Source of the DNA: JBCBUE01 sp039818285
Lineage (GTDB): Bacteria; Planctomycetota; Phycisphaerae; Phycisphaerales; Phycisphaeraceae
Length of the DNA: 8,884 bases
Assembly: GCA_039818285.1 (NCBI GenBank)
Contig: JBCBUE010000097.1
Location: 1-8,884 of the forward strand
Direction of reading: 5' to 3'
The position numbers and the translations under genes were made by a program. Positions 1 to 5,826 of the stretch are shown here, in pieces (the first letter of the stretch is position 1; each line of letters opens with the position of its first letter). The notes under the pieces were generated by a model that saw only the letters and a list, made by a program, of their open reading frames with translations, did not search any database and was not told the origin of the DNA.

Positions 1-507
1 CTTAACCACGACCAATCGATCGGTGTCCCGAGCTTTCAAGCTCTCATCGAGTACGGACAGCCTTGCCGAGAACGGGCCGCGGAAGGGCGAATCCTGCGGC
101 GGGACCGAGTGAGGGTAATAGGCCAATGAGACGAGACCATCGGCCATGAACTGCCGCGCCTCGGCGTAGCAGCGACGCTCGCCTTCCTGCTCGCCGGCGG
201 ACTCCAGCGGCATCACGCCGTACCCCTTTTCAGCCAGACGCTTCTGCACCTCGGCGAGGTAGCGCCCGAAGAAGGGGTTCGAGATCGAATTGACCACCAC
301 GGCCACGTGCCACGATCGGCCGTGAGCGAGCGTCTGAGCCTGACGGTTGGGGCGGTAACCCATTTCGGCGGCGATCTGCTCGATACGCGAGCGTGTGGCA
401 GGAGAAACGCGTTTGAACTGCTTCCCATTGAGCACGAGAGACACCGTCGCCTCGGACGTCTTTGCGCGCCGGGAAATCTCTTTGAGCGTGACGCTGCTCT
501 GGGCCAT
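1..507 (-). CDS. LacI-family transcriptional regulator, N-terminal part (runs off left edge)
   Basis: Reading the minus strand from the ATG at 507-505 gives 169 codons open to base 1, so the protein is cut by the window edge at about half the usual 330-350 residues. Residues 6-27 form a LacI-type helix-turn-helix (VTLKEISRRA...TVSLVLNG). Residues 50-60 are the hinge (GYRPNRQAQTL, with L60 as the likely minor-groove leucine). From about residue 67 a periplasmic-binding-protein-like effector domain begins (HVAVVVNSISNPFFGRYLAE). The family represses sugar-catabolic genes and releases DNA on binding a sugar-like ligand; the ligand cannot be read here. In the recognition helix, E19 and A20 fill the places of LacI Y17 and Q18. 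There is no Shine-Dalgarno before the ATG and a promoter ends about 6 bases upstream, so the mRNA is probably leaderless. It is transcribed divergently from a second LacI gene. Confidence 0.93.
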   Translation of the reverse strand, partial: MAQSSVTLKEISRRAKTSEATVSLVLNGKQFKRVSPATRSRIEQIAAEMGYRPNRQAQTLAHGRSWHVAVVVNSISNPFFGRYLAEVQKRLAEKGYGVMPLESAGEQEGERRCYAEARQFMADGLVSLAYYPHSVPPQDSPFRGPFSARLSVLDESLKARDTDRLVVVK

Positions 508-513
508 GGGCAG

Positions 514-542
514 AGATTATCCCGTCGCGGGCAGCACGTCAA
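514..542 (-). promoter_or_regulatory. Predicted sigma70-like promoter of the minus-strand LacI gene
   Basis: On the minus strand a TTGACG -35 box (542-537) is followed after 17 bases by TAATCT (519-514); the overlapping GATAAT (521-516) is a better -10 match but gives a 15-base spacer. With either box, transcription would start at about 507-510, on or just before the ATG at 507. No purine-rich ribosome site lies between. This supports a leaderless transcript but is prediction only. Confidence 0.55.
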
Positions 543-551
543 GCGCTTAAC
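538..551. promoter_or_regulatory. Candidate LacI-family operator GTCAAGCGCTTAAC
   Basis: The perfect 8-bp palindrome AAGCGCTT (541-548) has a CpG centre and extends to a 14-bp imperfect palindrome in which only the C540/A549 pair fails to match. AAGCGCTT is a familiar core of LacI-family operators, including CcpA cre sites. It overlaps the -35 box (542-537) of the minus-strand LacI gene, a position suited to autorepression. Binding by that protein is inferred. Confidence 0.6.
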
Positions 552-599
552 TAATGCGCGTCATGCTCCTCACCGCGGGCGACTCGATTGAGACTTGGT

Positions 600-628
600 T
601 TGACAGGCGGAACGTTCCGCCACATACT
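600..628 (+). promoter_or_regulatory. Predicted sigma70-like promoter of the plus-strand LacI gene
   Basis: A perfect TTGACA -35 box (600-605) is followed after exactly 17 bases by CATACT (623-628), a 4/6 match to TATAAT. Transcription would start near 634-636, at or next to the ATG at 636, so this transcript is also predicted to be leaderless. The whole spacer is occupied by a perfect palindrome. Confidence 0.6.
606..621. promoter_or_regulatory. Perfect 16-bp palindromic operator GGCGGAACGTTCCGCC
   Basis: This sequence is its own reverse complement over all 16 bases and has the CpG centre typical of LacI-family operators; its AACGTT core is the same as in PurR and FruR sites. It lies exactly between the -35 (600-605) and -10 (623-628) boxes of the plus-strand LacI gene, where a bound dimer would exclude RNA polymerase. 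The likely binder is the protein encoded just downstream (autorepression), though its divergent neighbour could also bind. Confidence 0.75.
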
Positions 629-635
629 GAGCCAC

Positions 636-1706
636 ATGAGCCAATCCATTAGCTCGCCGCCACGCGCCCGGGTTTCGCTCAAAGACGTCGCCGGCGCCGC
701 TGGCGTTGGCGTCACCACCGTCTCGGACATCCTGAATCGCAACATCGTGGGCAAGTACCCCCCCGAGACCCGGGCCCGAGTCTTCAACGCCATGAAAGAG
801 ACGGGCTACACCCCGAGTCGTTCCGCCCAGAAGCTCCGCGGCACCCGATCACGTGAGATCGGCGTGGTGTTGACGCGCGAGTTCGACAACCCATTTTTCG
901 CCCGGCTGGCTCATCAGTTCCAGCGTCAGCTACGCCAGCTGGGCTATCGGATGCAACTCCAGGTCACGGGTCGCGATCTGTGGACGCTGTCGCGATTTCC
1001 GATGGAACTGCTCGGCGATGACGTGGACGCCGTGATCCTCGGGCCGGTCTACGTCTCCGATCGCGACCACCTCGACCCGTTGTCGGCCTTTTCCAATGCG
1101 TCGATGCCGGTGGCCCTGTTCGGCGGGCCCTGCGACAGCGGATTCGATGAGTACTGCCTGCCGCACTTCGACGCCGGTTATCTGGCGGGCAAGCTGCTGT
1201 TCGACGCGGGCCACCGCCGCGTCGCGTTCCCGGGCGGTGCGCCGACGGATGCCACCGGCGATCAGACCAGCAAGGATGACGGCGTCTGCGAGGCCGCCCG
1301 CGAATGCGGCGCCACGGTCGAGTTCATCCCGCACCCCGACACCGACGACTACGACGACTTTTATCACACCGCGGCCGCCTTCGGCCGCAATTGGAAGCGG
1401 GCCGCCCCCGACGATCGCGCCACCGGCGTCGTATGCCGCAACGACCAGATGGCCATCGCCGCGATCGCCGCGTGGCACGACCTCGGCATCGACGTGCCCG
1501 CCGACCTCTCGGTGGTCGGCATGGACAACCTGCCCGAGTCCCGGATCGTTCGCCCGGGCTTGTCCACGATCGACCTGCGGATGAACGACCACGTCACGCA
1601 GATCGTCAGCCGCGTCGTCGGCCGCCTGGAAGGCAGGCAGGTCGGGGCCCCGGTCATCCCCAAGCCCCAGCAAGTCGTCCGCGACTCTGTCCGTCCTGTC
1701 CAGTAA
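636..1706 (+). CDS. LacI-family transcriptional regulator
   Basis: A complete 356-residue regulator of normal family length. After a 12-residue N-terminal extension, residues 13-34 form the LacI helix-turn-helix (VSLKDVAGAAGVGVTTVSDI). Residues 58-67 are the hinge (GYTPSRSAQKL, hinge leucine L67). From residue 75 a type I periplasmic-binding-protein fold begins (IGVVLTREFDNPFFARLAHQ), and the late motifs NDQMAIAAI and SVVGMDNLPESRIVRPGLST are classic for this domain. V26 and T27 occupy the LacI Y17 and Q18 positions, and the next contact position (LacI R22) is an unusual D31. I chose ATG 636 over an in-frame TTG at 588 because the promoter (600-628) would start transcription at about 635, after 588. 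No Shine-Dalgarno precedes it. It is separated by only 38 bases from the downstream exported-protein gene, so it probably leads, and likely represses, the polysaccharide operon. The effector is unknown, probably a breakdown sugar. Confidence 0.95.
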   Translation: MSQSISSPPRARVSLKDVAGAAGVGVTTVSDILNRNIVGKYPPETRARVFNAMKETGYTPSRSAQKLRGTRSREIGVVLTREFDNPFFARLAHQFQRQLRQLGYRMQLQVTGRDLWTLSRFPMELLGDDVDAVILGPVYVSDRDHLDPLSAFSNASMPVALFGGPCDSGFDEYCLPHFDAGYLAGKLLFDAGHRRVAFPGGAPTDATGDQTSKDDGVCEAARECGATVEFIPHPDTDDYDDFYHTAAAFGRNWKRAAPDDRATGVVCRNDQMAIAAIAAWHDLGIDVPADLSVVGMDNLPESRIVRPGLSTIDLRMNDHVTQIVSRVVGRLEGRQVGAPVIPKPQQVVRDSVRPVQ

Positions 1707-1744
1707 CCGCGTCGATCCGCTCGCGCCGCAGCCCCTGGCTTGCC

Positions 1745-2476
1745 ATGACTTCTCGCTTCCTCTCGATCATCGCTCTCGTGCTTGCCTCGCCGGCGCTGGC
1801 CGACTCGCCCGCCAAGGAGCCGGTAGTGCTGCTCGAGGACCCGGTCGAGCGGTCCACCGATGGCGGGACGTGGCGGCTAGGCGACAAGGGTTGGTTCTCG
1901 AAGGCGGACGCCGCCATCGGCGGCCTCTCACCTCAAGCCGGGCGGTCGTTCTTTCTCGCCACGAATTTCCCCCAGAACGCCGTGCTGACCAACACCTTTC
2001 CCGCCGGGGGCGACGAGCAGTCGCCGCGCCTTCGCTGGGAGCCCGGCACGTACGTCTGCACGTTCGAGATCGGTGACCGCGATGACCACGTCTTCCTCAC
2101 CGAGACCGGCGGACGTGGCGTGCTTGGCGGCCTGTGCGTCGGTGCCCCGACCGACTGGAAGAACGCGCTGTCCGAGGCGCGCTCGACCGGCGTGGCGATC
2201 GACACGCCTCGTCCCGTCCCCGAAGACGGCTGGGTGACTTACACGTGGACCTATACCGTTGACGCCGACGCGACGCACAACGGCGAGTCGATCGTGGGCC
2301 AGCCACTGACCTTCCGCCTGCACGGCCACAACGGTGGGTACACGCCCGACTCGGGCAGAGCGGGCAACTTCGCGTTCGATCGATTGCGGATCGTTTTCAG
2401 TCCGGCCTCGGGTGCGGAGCCCGGGTCTCATGGTTCAAAGGCTTCTTTCGCAGATTTCTTAACAGGAGGTCATTAA
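1745..2476 (+). CDS. Secreted beta-sandwich-like protein of unknown function
   Basis: A 243-residue protein with a clear Sec signal peptide: short MTSR n-region, hydrophobic FLSIIALVLASPA, and likely cleavage after ALA at residue 19. The mature chain is rich in aromatic and beta-forming stretches (GTYVCTFEIGDRDDHVFLTE at 101-120, WVTYTWTYTVDADATHNGES at 163-182) and ends its domain with NFAFDRLRIVF (208-218). That layout resembles small carbohydrate-binding or lectin-like jelly rolls, but I recognise no family and no catalytic motif. A polar tail of about 25 residues follows; there is no anchor or PEP-CTERM tail. Two cysteines (C105, C131) could form a disulfide. ATG 1745 is the only start that gives a signal peptide; the Shine-Dalgarno is weak. 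It follows the LacI gene by 38 bases, and its last codons contain the strong ribosome site of the next gene, implying co-transcription. A glycan-binding role is a guess from context. Confidence 0.8.
   Translation: MTSRFLSIIALVLASPALADSPAKEPVVLLEDPVERSTDGGTWRLGDKGWFSKADAAIGGLSPQAGRSFFLATNFPQNAVLTNTFPAGGDEQSPRLRWEPGTYVCTFEIGDRDDHVFLTETGGRGVLGGLCVGAPTDWKNALSEARSTGVAIDTPRPVPEDGWVTYTWTYTVDADATHNGESIVGQPLTFRLHGHNGGYTPDSGRAGNFAFDRLRIVFSPASGAEPGSHGSKASFADFLTGGH
2464..2470 (+). promoter_or_regulatory. Strong Shine-Dalgarno AGGAGGT for the PEP-CTERM gene
   Basis: AGGAGGT sits 8 bases before the ATG at 2479 and is the best ribosome site in the window. It lies inside the last codons of the preceding gene (whose stop is at 2474-2476), so the two genes are likely translationally linked. 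It suggests that the PEP-CTERM protein is made in larger amounts than its neighbours. Confidence 0.85.
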
Positions 2477-2478
2477 GA

Positions 2479-3384
2479 ATGAATACTCAACATGTCTCTC
2501 GGTTTGTTTTCGCCACCGGCTTGCTCGCCCTTGCGCCGTCCGTCTCGGCCGATTTTCTTGTCGTCGACGGCGGCCAGCTCAACGCCGGTTCCAGCTGGAG
2601 CAACGGCGTTTACCCAACGGGTGACGCGAGCGACATCATCGGCGGCGGACGCACGGCGATCCTGTCTTCGGGTGTCGGCACGCACAACGTGCTGCAGATC
2701 GGCCCGGGCGCTAACGCCTCGGCCGGCCACCTCTCGATCACCGGCGGGACACTAAACATCACCGAGCCCAACGCCGGCAGCACCGGCCTTGCGATCGCCG
2801 CCAATTTCGGCGCGGCTAACGCCCCCTCGACCATCACGCAGTCCGGCGGGACGCTCAACATCCTGACGAGTCGTTTCGTGATCGGCTCATTGGGCAAGGC
2901 CAGTTACACGATCAGCGGCGGCTCGCTTAACGCGACGGACGTCCGAGTCGGCGGTGGGAACACCAGCGACAACCCCGAGTTCATCGTGGAGGGGGACGGC
3001 GTCACGTCGATCGCGATCGACTCGCTCTTCGCCTCGTTCGGGACGCAGGTCGCCGAGTACGACATCGTCTTCAACTTCGGCCCGACCGGCACCACCCCGA
3101 TCGATGTCGCCGGCCTGTTCGGGGCAGACGCCACCACCGAGCTCATCGTCGACGGCGCCAACTATACCGGTGGCCCAGGCACATTCACCCTAATCAACTA
3201 CGGCGACGCCACCAACACGGCAAACCTCGAGTTGGCGACCTTCACCGCTACGAACTTCGACGGCTTCGAGACTTCTTTCTCCGTCAACGACAACAGCCTG
3301 ACCTTCACCATCGTCCCTGAGCCCGCGTCGTTGGCCCTGCTCGCGACCGGCCTGGCCTCCGTCGCCCGTCGTTCACGGCGATAA
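2479..3384 (+). CDS. PEP-CTERM sorted extracellular protein with GGTLNI repeats
   Basis: A 301-residue exoprotein. Residues 1-24 are a Sec signal peptide (hydrophobic FVFATGLLALAPSVSA). The C-terminus is a textbook PEP-CTERM signal: VPEP at 279-282, a hydrophobic helix (ASLALLATGLASVA) and a basic tail (RRSRR). In known systems this directs the protein to an exosortase, which removes the tail during surface sorting; the exosortase is not in this window. The body is Gly/Thr/Ser/Asn-rich with degenerate repeats ITGGTLNI (87-94), QSGGTLNI (121-128) and ISGGSLNA (145-152), the pattern of parallel beta-helix or autotransporter-repeat-like proteins. No catalytic motif is visible. It is preceded by a strong Shine-Dalgarno and followed by a hairpin. 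Its position between the regulator and the sulfatase/GH genes suggests a surface or matrix component, possibly glycan-binding, made along with the enzymes; that role is inferred. Confidence 0.9.
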   Translation: MNTQHVSRFVFATGLLALAPSVSADFLVVDGGQLNAGSSWSNGVYPTGDASDIIGGGRTAILSSGVGTHNVLQIGPGANASAGHLSITGGTLNITEPNAGSTGLAIAANFGAANAPSTITQSGGTLNILTSRFVIGSLGKASYTISGGSLNATDVRVGGGNTSDNPEFIVEGDGVTSIAIDSLFASFGTQVAEYDIVFNFGPTGTTPIDVAGLFGADATTELIVDGANYTGGPGTFTLINYGDATNTANLELATFTATNFDGFETSFSVNDNSLTFTIVPEPASLALLATGLASVARRSRR

Positions 3385-3395
3385 ACCGCTTCCTC

Positions 3396-3425
3396 CCGGC
3401 CCCGCCGTCAACGCGGCGCGGCCGG
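3396..3425 (+). terminator. GC-rich hairpin, possible Rho-independent terminator or attenuator
   Basis: A stem of CCGGCC/GGCCGG (3396-3401 with 3420-3425), one C-C mismatch (3402/3419), then CGCCG/CGGCG (3403-3407 with 3414-3418) encloses a 6-base loop (TCAACG). A T-rich but interrupted tail follows (CTTTCTCGACTCTTTT, 3426-3441). It starts 12 bases after the PEP-CTERM stop. The broken T-tract suggests partial termination, letting some transcripts continue into the pseudopilin gene. Confidence 0.6.
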
Positions 3426-3463
3426 CTTTCTCGACTCTTTTCAACCGACGCAAGGAAACTCCC

Positions 3464-4330
3464 ATGAGACCTCGCCACGCCTTCACGCTCATCGAATTAC
3501 TAGTTGTCATCTCGATCATCGCGCTGCTCATCTCGATCCTGCTGCCGGCCTTGAACTCGGCGCGAACGGTCGCGCGACAGCTGCAGAACAGTACGCAGCT
3601 CCGCGGCATCCAGCAGGCGATGGTGATCTTCGCGCAGCAGAACAAAGGTCAATACCCGGGTCTGCAGGACGACACCGGCCGGTTCGGCAGCAACGCCTCG
3701 CCCGGCGACGTGCTCGTGGGGGCGCAGGTGCCTCAGTCCGCCGAGCGTGGCGACGCGGTTGTCTCCCGTTACCTGCTGCTGATCAACGGCAATTTCGTCA
3801 CGCCCGACATCCTGCTCTCGCCGGCCGAGAACGACGAGTCGATCGGCACAACGAACTTTGTGGACTACGACCCCAACGCCACCGGCTACGGCTTCAATGA
3901 TGCGTTCTGGTCGTACAGCATGCTGCAGATCAGCTCCACCCAGAACGACCCGGCGCTGCCGCCACCGACGCCGCGCCAGCTCCTGCCCAACCTGCGGGCC
4001 GAATGGTCCGAGACTCTCAACACCGAAGCGCCGGTGATGTCGGATCGCCTCGTCAACTACGCCGGCCTGCCGAATTCGTCTCTGCTGCCCTTCCCCGACT
4101 TGCACCGAAGCCTCTGGACGGGCCCGGACGGCGGCGGCGGCTGGACCGGCACCATCGTCTACAACGACAACCACACCGAACTCGTCAGCACTTCGGCCGT
4201 CCATCGAACCCGGTACAACGGACAGCAGATCGTCGAGGACGACAGCCTTTTCCGCTTTGACACGGGCTTCGTGAACTCCACTCGGCGCGACGCGGTCTTC
4301 GTCTTCCGCGGCGCCACGACAGTGAATTAA
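3464..4330 (+). CDS. Type IV pilin/type II secretion pseudopilin-like protein
   Basis: A 288-residue protein starting with a class III leader, MRPRHA, then FTLIELLVVISIIALLISIL. The expected prepilin peptidase cut is after A6, leaving F7 as the methylated first residue and E11 as the conserved +5 glutamate. Residues 7-30 form the hydrophobic alpha-1 helix, which continues into a Gln/Arg-rich amphipathic helix (NSARTVARQLQNSTQLRGIQ). The remainder is a globular domain with no family I can name; GGGGWTGTIVYNDNHTELV (223-241) resembles the glycine-rich C-terminal 'H-X9-DG' segment of planctomycete pilin-like proteins without matching it exactly. An AAGGAA ribosome site (3452-3457) precedes ATG 3464. 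Planctomycetes encode many such proteins, often beside exported glycan-degradation genes; their function is largely unknown. It may form a short periplasmic fibre or part of an export device, but this is inference. Confidence 0.85.
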   Translation: MRPRHAFTLIELLVVISIIALLISILLPALNSARTVARQLQNSTQLRGIQQAMVIFAQQNKGQYPGLQDDTGRFGSNASPGDVLVGAQVPQSAERGDAVVSRYLLLINGNFVTPDILLSPAENDESIGTTNFVDYDPNATGYGFNDAFWSYSMLQISSTQNDPALPPPTPRQLLPNLRAEWSETLNTEAPVMSDRLVNYAGLPNSSLLPFPDLHRSLWTGPDGGGGWTGTIVYNDNHTELVSTSAVHRTRYNGQQIVEDDSLFRFDTGFVNSTRRDAVFVFRGATTVN

Positions 4331-4356
4331 CTCGCCTCTTGTAGTTGTATCGCTAT

Positions 4357-4370
4357 GTCAAGCACTTTCC
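4357..4370. promoter_or_regulatory. Possible degenerate LacI-type operator before the sulfatase gene
   Basis: GTCAAGCACTTTCC matches the candidate operator GTCAAGCGCTTAAC (538-551) at 11 of 14 positions, including GTCAAGC and CTT. The central CpG is changed to CA, which usually weakens LacI-family binding, and a match this good could arise by chance somewhere in the window. Its intergenic position just upstream of the enzyme genes is the main reason to list it. Confidence 0.3.
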
Positions 4371-4378
4371 CCTCAACG

Positions 4379-4395
4379 CGACCTCACCGAGGTCG
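4379..4395 (+). promoter_or_regulatory. Hairpin that masks the sulfatase Shine-Dalgarno
   Basis: CGACCTC (4379-4385) and GAGGTCG (4389-4395) are perfectly complementary around a 3-base ACC loop. The 3' arm contains the GAGGT ribosome site (4389-4393) that best fits ATG 4400, six bases further on. In RNA the folded stem would hide the ribosome site. As DNA it is also a 17-bp inverted repeat and could instead be a protein-binding site. There is no T-tract, so it is unlikely to be a terminator. Confidence 0.5.
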
Positions 4396-4399
4396 ATGC

Positions 4400-5821
4400 A
4401 TGGCGTCTCGCCTCGGCTGGCGATCGCGAGCGGCGTCTCTGGTCGCCGCGCTTGCCTCGGCCGTGGGAGCGACGGCCGGTCCGCCGAACATCGTCTGGGT
4501 GCTCTCGGACGACGCGGGCTACCGCGACTTCGGCTTCCAGGGCAACGCCGAGTTCGCCGACGTCACGCCGAACATCGACCGCATCGCCACCGAGGGGCTC
4601 GTCGCCGAACAGGCGTACGTCACCTCGTCGGTCTGCTCGCCCTCGCGGGCCGGCATGCTCACCGGCCGCTACCCCCAGCGGTTCGGGTTCGAGAACAACC
4701 TGCCGGGCTCGTGGAACCGCTGGAAGGACCCGGCGTGGAGTGCGCCGGGCGGCCATTGGGCCACGTGGGGGCTCGACCTCGACGAGCGCACGATCGCCGA
4801 TCGGTTGGGCGAACTCGGTTACGACACGGCGTTGGTCGGCAAGTGGCACCAAGGTCTTTCCGATCGGTACACCCCGAACGCGCGAGGGTTCGACTACTTC
4901 TACGGTCTGCGTTCGGGCTCCCGGCTCTACGAGCCTTACGGCGGTGAGTACATCGGCGACGCCTTCCCGGCGGAATACGCCTACAACGTCGAGAAGGCGA
5001 TCTTTGAGAACGGCGAACGCCAGCCGGAGCACGGCTACTTCACCGACCGGCTGGGCGAAGCGTCCGTCGACTGGATCGAAGGCCGCCAGCCCGGTGAGCC
5101 GTTCTTCCTCTTCCTCTCCTTCACCGCGCCGCACACGCCGATGCAGGCCGACGACGCGCGGCTGGCGTGGGCCCGCGAACGCTTCCCCGACCTCAAGCCG
5201 GGCAGCTCGCGGCTGCGCTACGTCGCGATGATGAAGGCGATGGACGAGAACGTCGGGCGAGTGCTCGACGCGCTCGAAGAGAAGGGTTTTGCCGACAACA
5301 CGATCGTCGTGTTCTTCAACGACAACGGCGGGTCGATCAAGAACGCCTCGGAGAACACCCCGCTACGCGGCCACAAGTGGGGGCCATTCGAGGGTGGCTT
5401 GCGCATCCCGATGGCGATCCGCTGGCCCGGCCTGATCGAGCCGGGCGGCCGGCTGGCGATGCCTGTGAGCACGCTGGACCTGACGCCGACGCTGCTGGCC
5501 GCGGCGGGGGGCGACCCGTCGGCGACGCGGTTGCCGCTGGACGGGATCGACATGACGGCGTGGCTGGACGACCCCGACACGCCGGCGATGGATCGCACGC
5601 TGTTCTGGCGCGAGGCCAACCGCCAGGGCCGCGTCCGCGTGGCGCTGCACCAACCGTGGAAGCTCGTGCTGTCCACCAAGAACCCGCCGATGCTGTTCGA
5701 CCTGTCGGCCGACCCCGTCGAGACGAACAACCTCATCGACGCCCACCCGTCGATCGCCGCGGAGCTCGAGGCCGCGATCGCCGAGTGGGAGACCGGCCTC
5801 GTCGACCCCGCCTGGAACTGA
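4400..5821 (+). CDS. Sec-exported formylglycine-dependent sulfatase (S1 family)
   Basis: A 473-residue arylsulfatase-type enzyme hydrolysing sulfate esters, here probably on a polysaccharide. After a Sec signal peptide (AASLVAALASAVGATAG, to about residue 27), all expected active-site elements are present: the metal ligands D37-D38 in LSDDAGYRDFG; the CSPSR signature with C79 to be converted to formylglycine and R83; GKWHQG with K148 and H150; PHTPMQ with H245; NDNGG with D308 and N309; and K326 in LRGHKWGPFEGG. The C-terminal domain with LFDLSADPVETNNL (432-445) is normal. The cysteine-type signature implies a formylglycine-generating enzyme or anSME elsewhere in the genome. I prefer ATG 4400 because it has a GAGGT ribosome site six bases upstream and yields a compact signal peptide; an in-frame ATG at 4355 would add 15 residues but has no ribosome site. 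The glycoside hydrolase gene follows after 5 bases. The exact substrate and subfamily are not readable by eye. Confidence 0.94.
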   Translation: MASRLGWRSRAASLVAALASAVGATAGPPNIVWVLSDDAGYRDFGFQGNAEFADVTPNIDRIATEGLVAEQAYVTSSVCSPSRAGMLTGRYPQRFGFENNLPGSWNRWKDPAWSAPGGHWATWGLDLDERTIADRLGELGYDTALVGKWHQGLSDRYTPNARGFDYFYGLRSGSRLYEPYGGEYIGDAFPAEYAYNVEKAIFENGERQPEHGYFTDRLGEASVDWIEGRQPGEPFFLFLSFTAPHTPMQADDARLAWARERFPDLKPGSSRLRYVAMMKAMDENVGRVLDALEEKGFADNTIVVFFNDNGGSIKNASENTPLRGHKWGPFEGGLRIPMAIRWPGLIEPGGRLAMPVSTLDLTPTLLAAAGGDPSATRLPLDGIDMTAWLDDPDTPAMDRTLFWREANRQGRVRVALHQPWKLVLSTKNPPMLFDLSADPVETNNLIDAHPSIAAELEAAIAEWETGLVDPAWN

Positions 5822-5826
5822 AGCCG

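Noticed and set aside
588..635. TTG start adding 16 residues to the plus-strand LacI regulator
   Set aside because: It lies upstream of the best promoter and would make the palindromic operator coding; the extra residues are unlike LacI N-termini and no ribosome site precedes it.
930..1673. Minus-strand open frame of 247 codons inside the LacI gene
   Set aside because: Antisense shadow of a well-supported LacI-family gene, with no recognisable domain.
1304..1744. In-frame upstream extension of the secreted protein gene
   Set aside because: It overlaps the LacI coding sequence in another frame and is Arg-rich nonsense; the signal peptide at 1745 marks the true start.
2431..2463. AT-richer stretch before the PEP-CTERM gene as an internal promoter (TTCAAA with TCTTAA)
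   Set aside because: The -10 matches only 3 of 6 bases and the stretch is inside the end of the preceding gene; too weak to list as a feature.
2830..2940. GGTLNI/GGSLNA repeats as a DNA-level tandem repeat
   Set aside because: The repeats are similar only at the protein level with uneven spacing (34 and 24 residues) and different codons, so they reflect beta-helix rungs rather than a DNA repeat.
4379..4395. Hairpin before the sulfatase as a terminator of the pseudopilin gene
   Set aside because: No T-tract follows and it overlaps the ribosome site of the next gene, so a translational or operator role is more plausible.
5167..5826. In-frame upstream extension of the GH gene giving a 716-residue protein
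   Set aside because: The extension lies out of frame inside the sulfatase, reads as Arg/Ala/Gly-rich nonsense, and would bury the clear signal peptide that starts at 5827.
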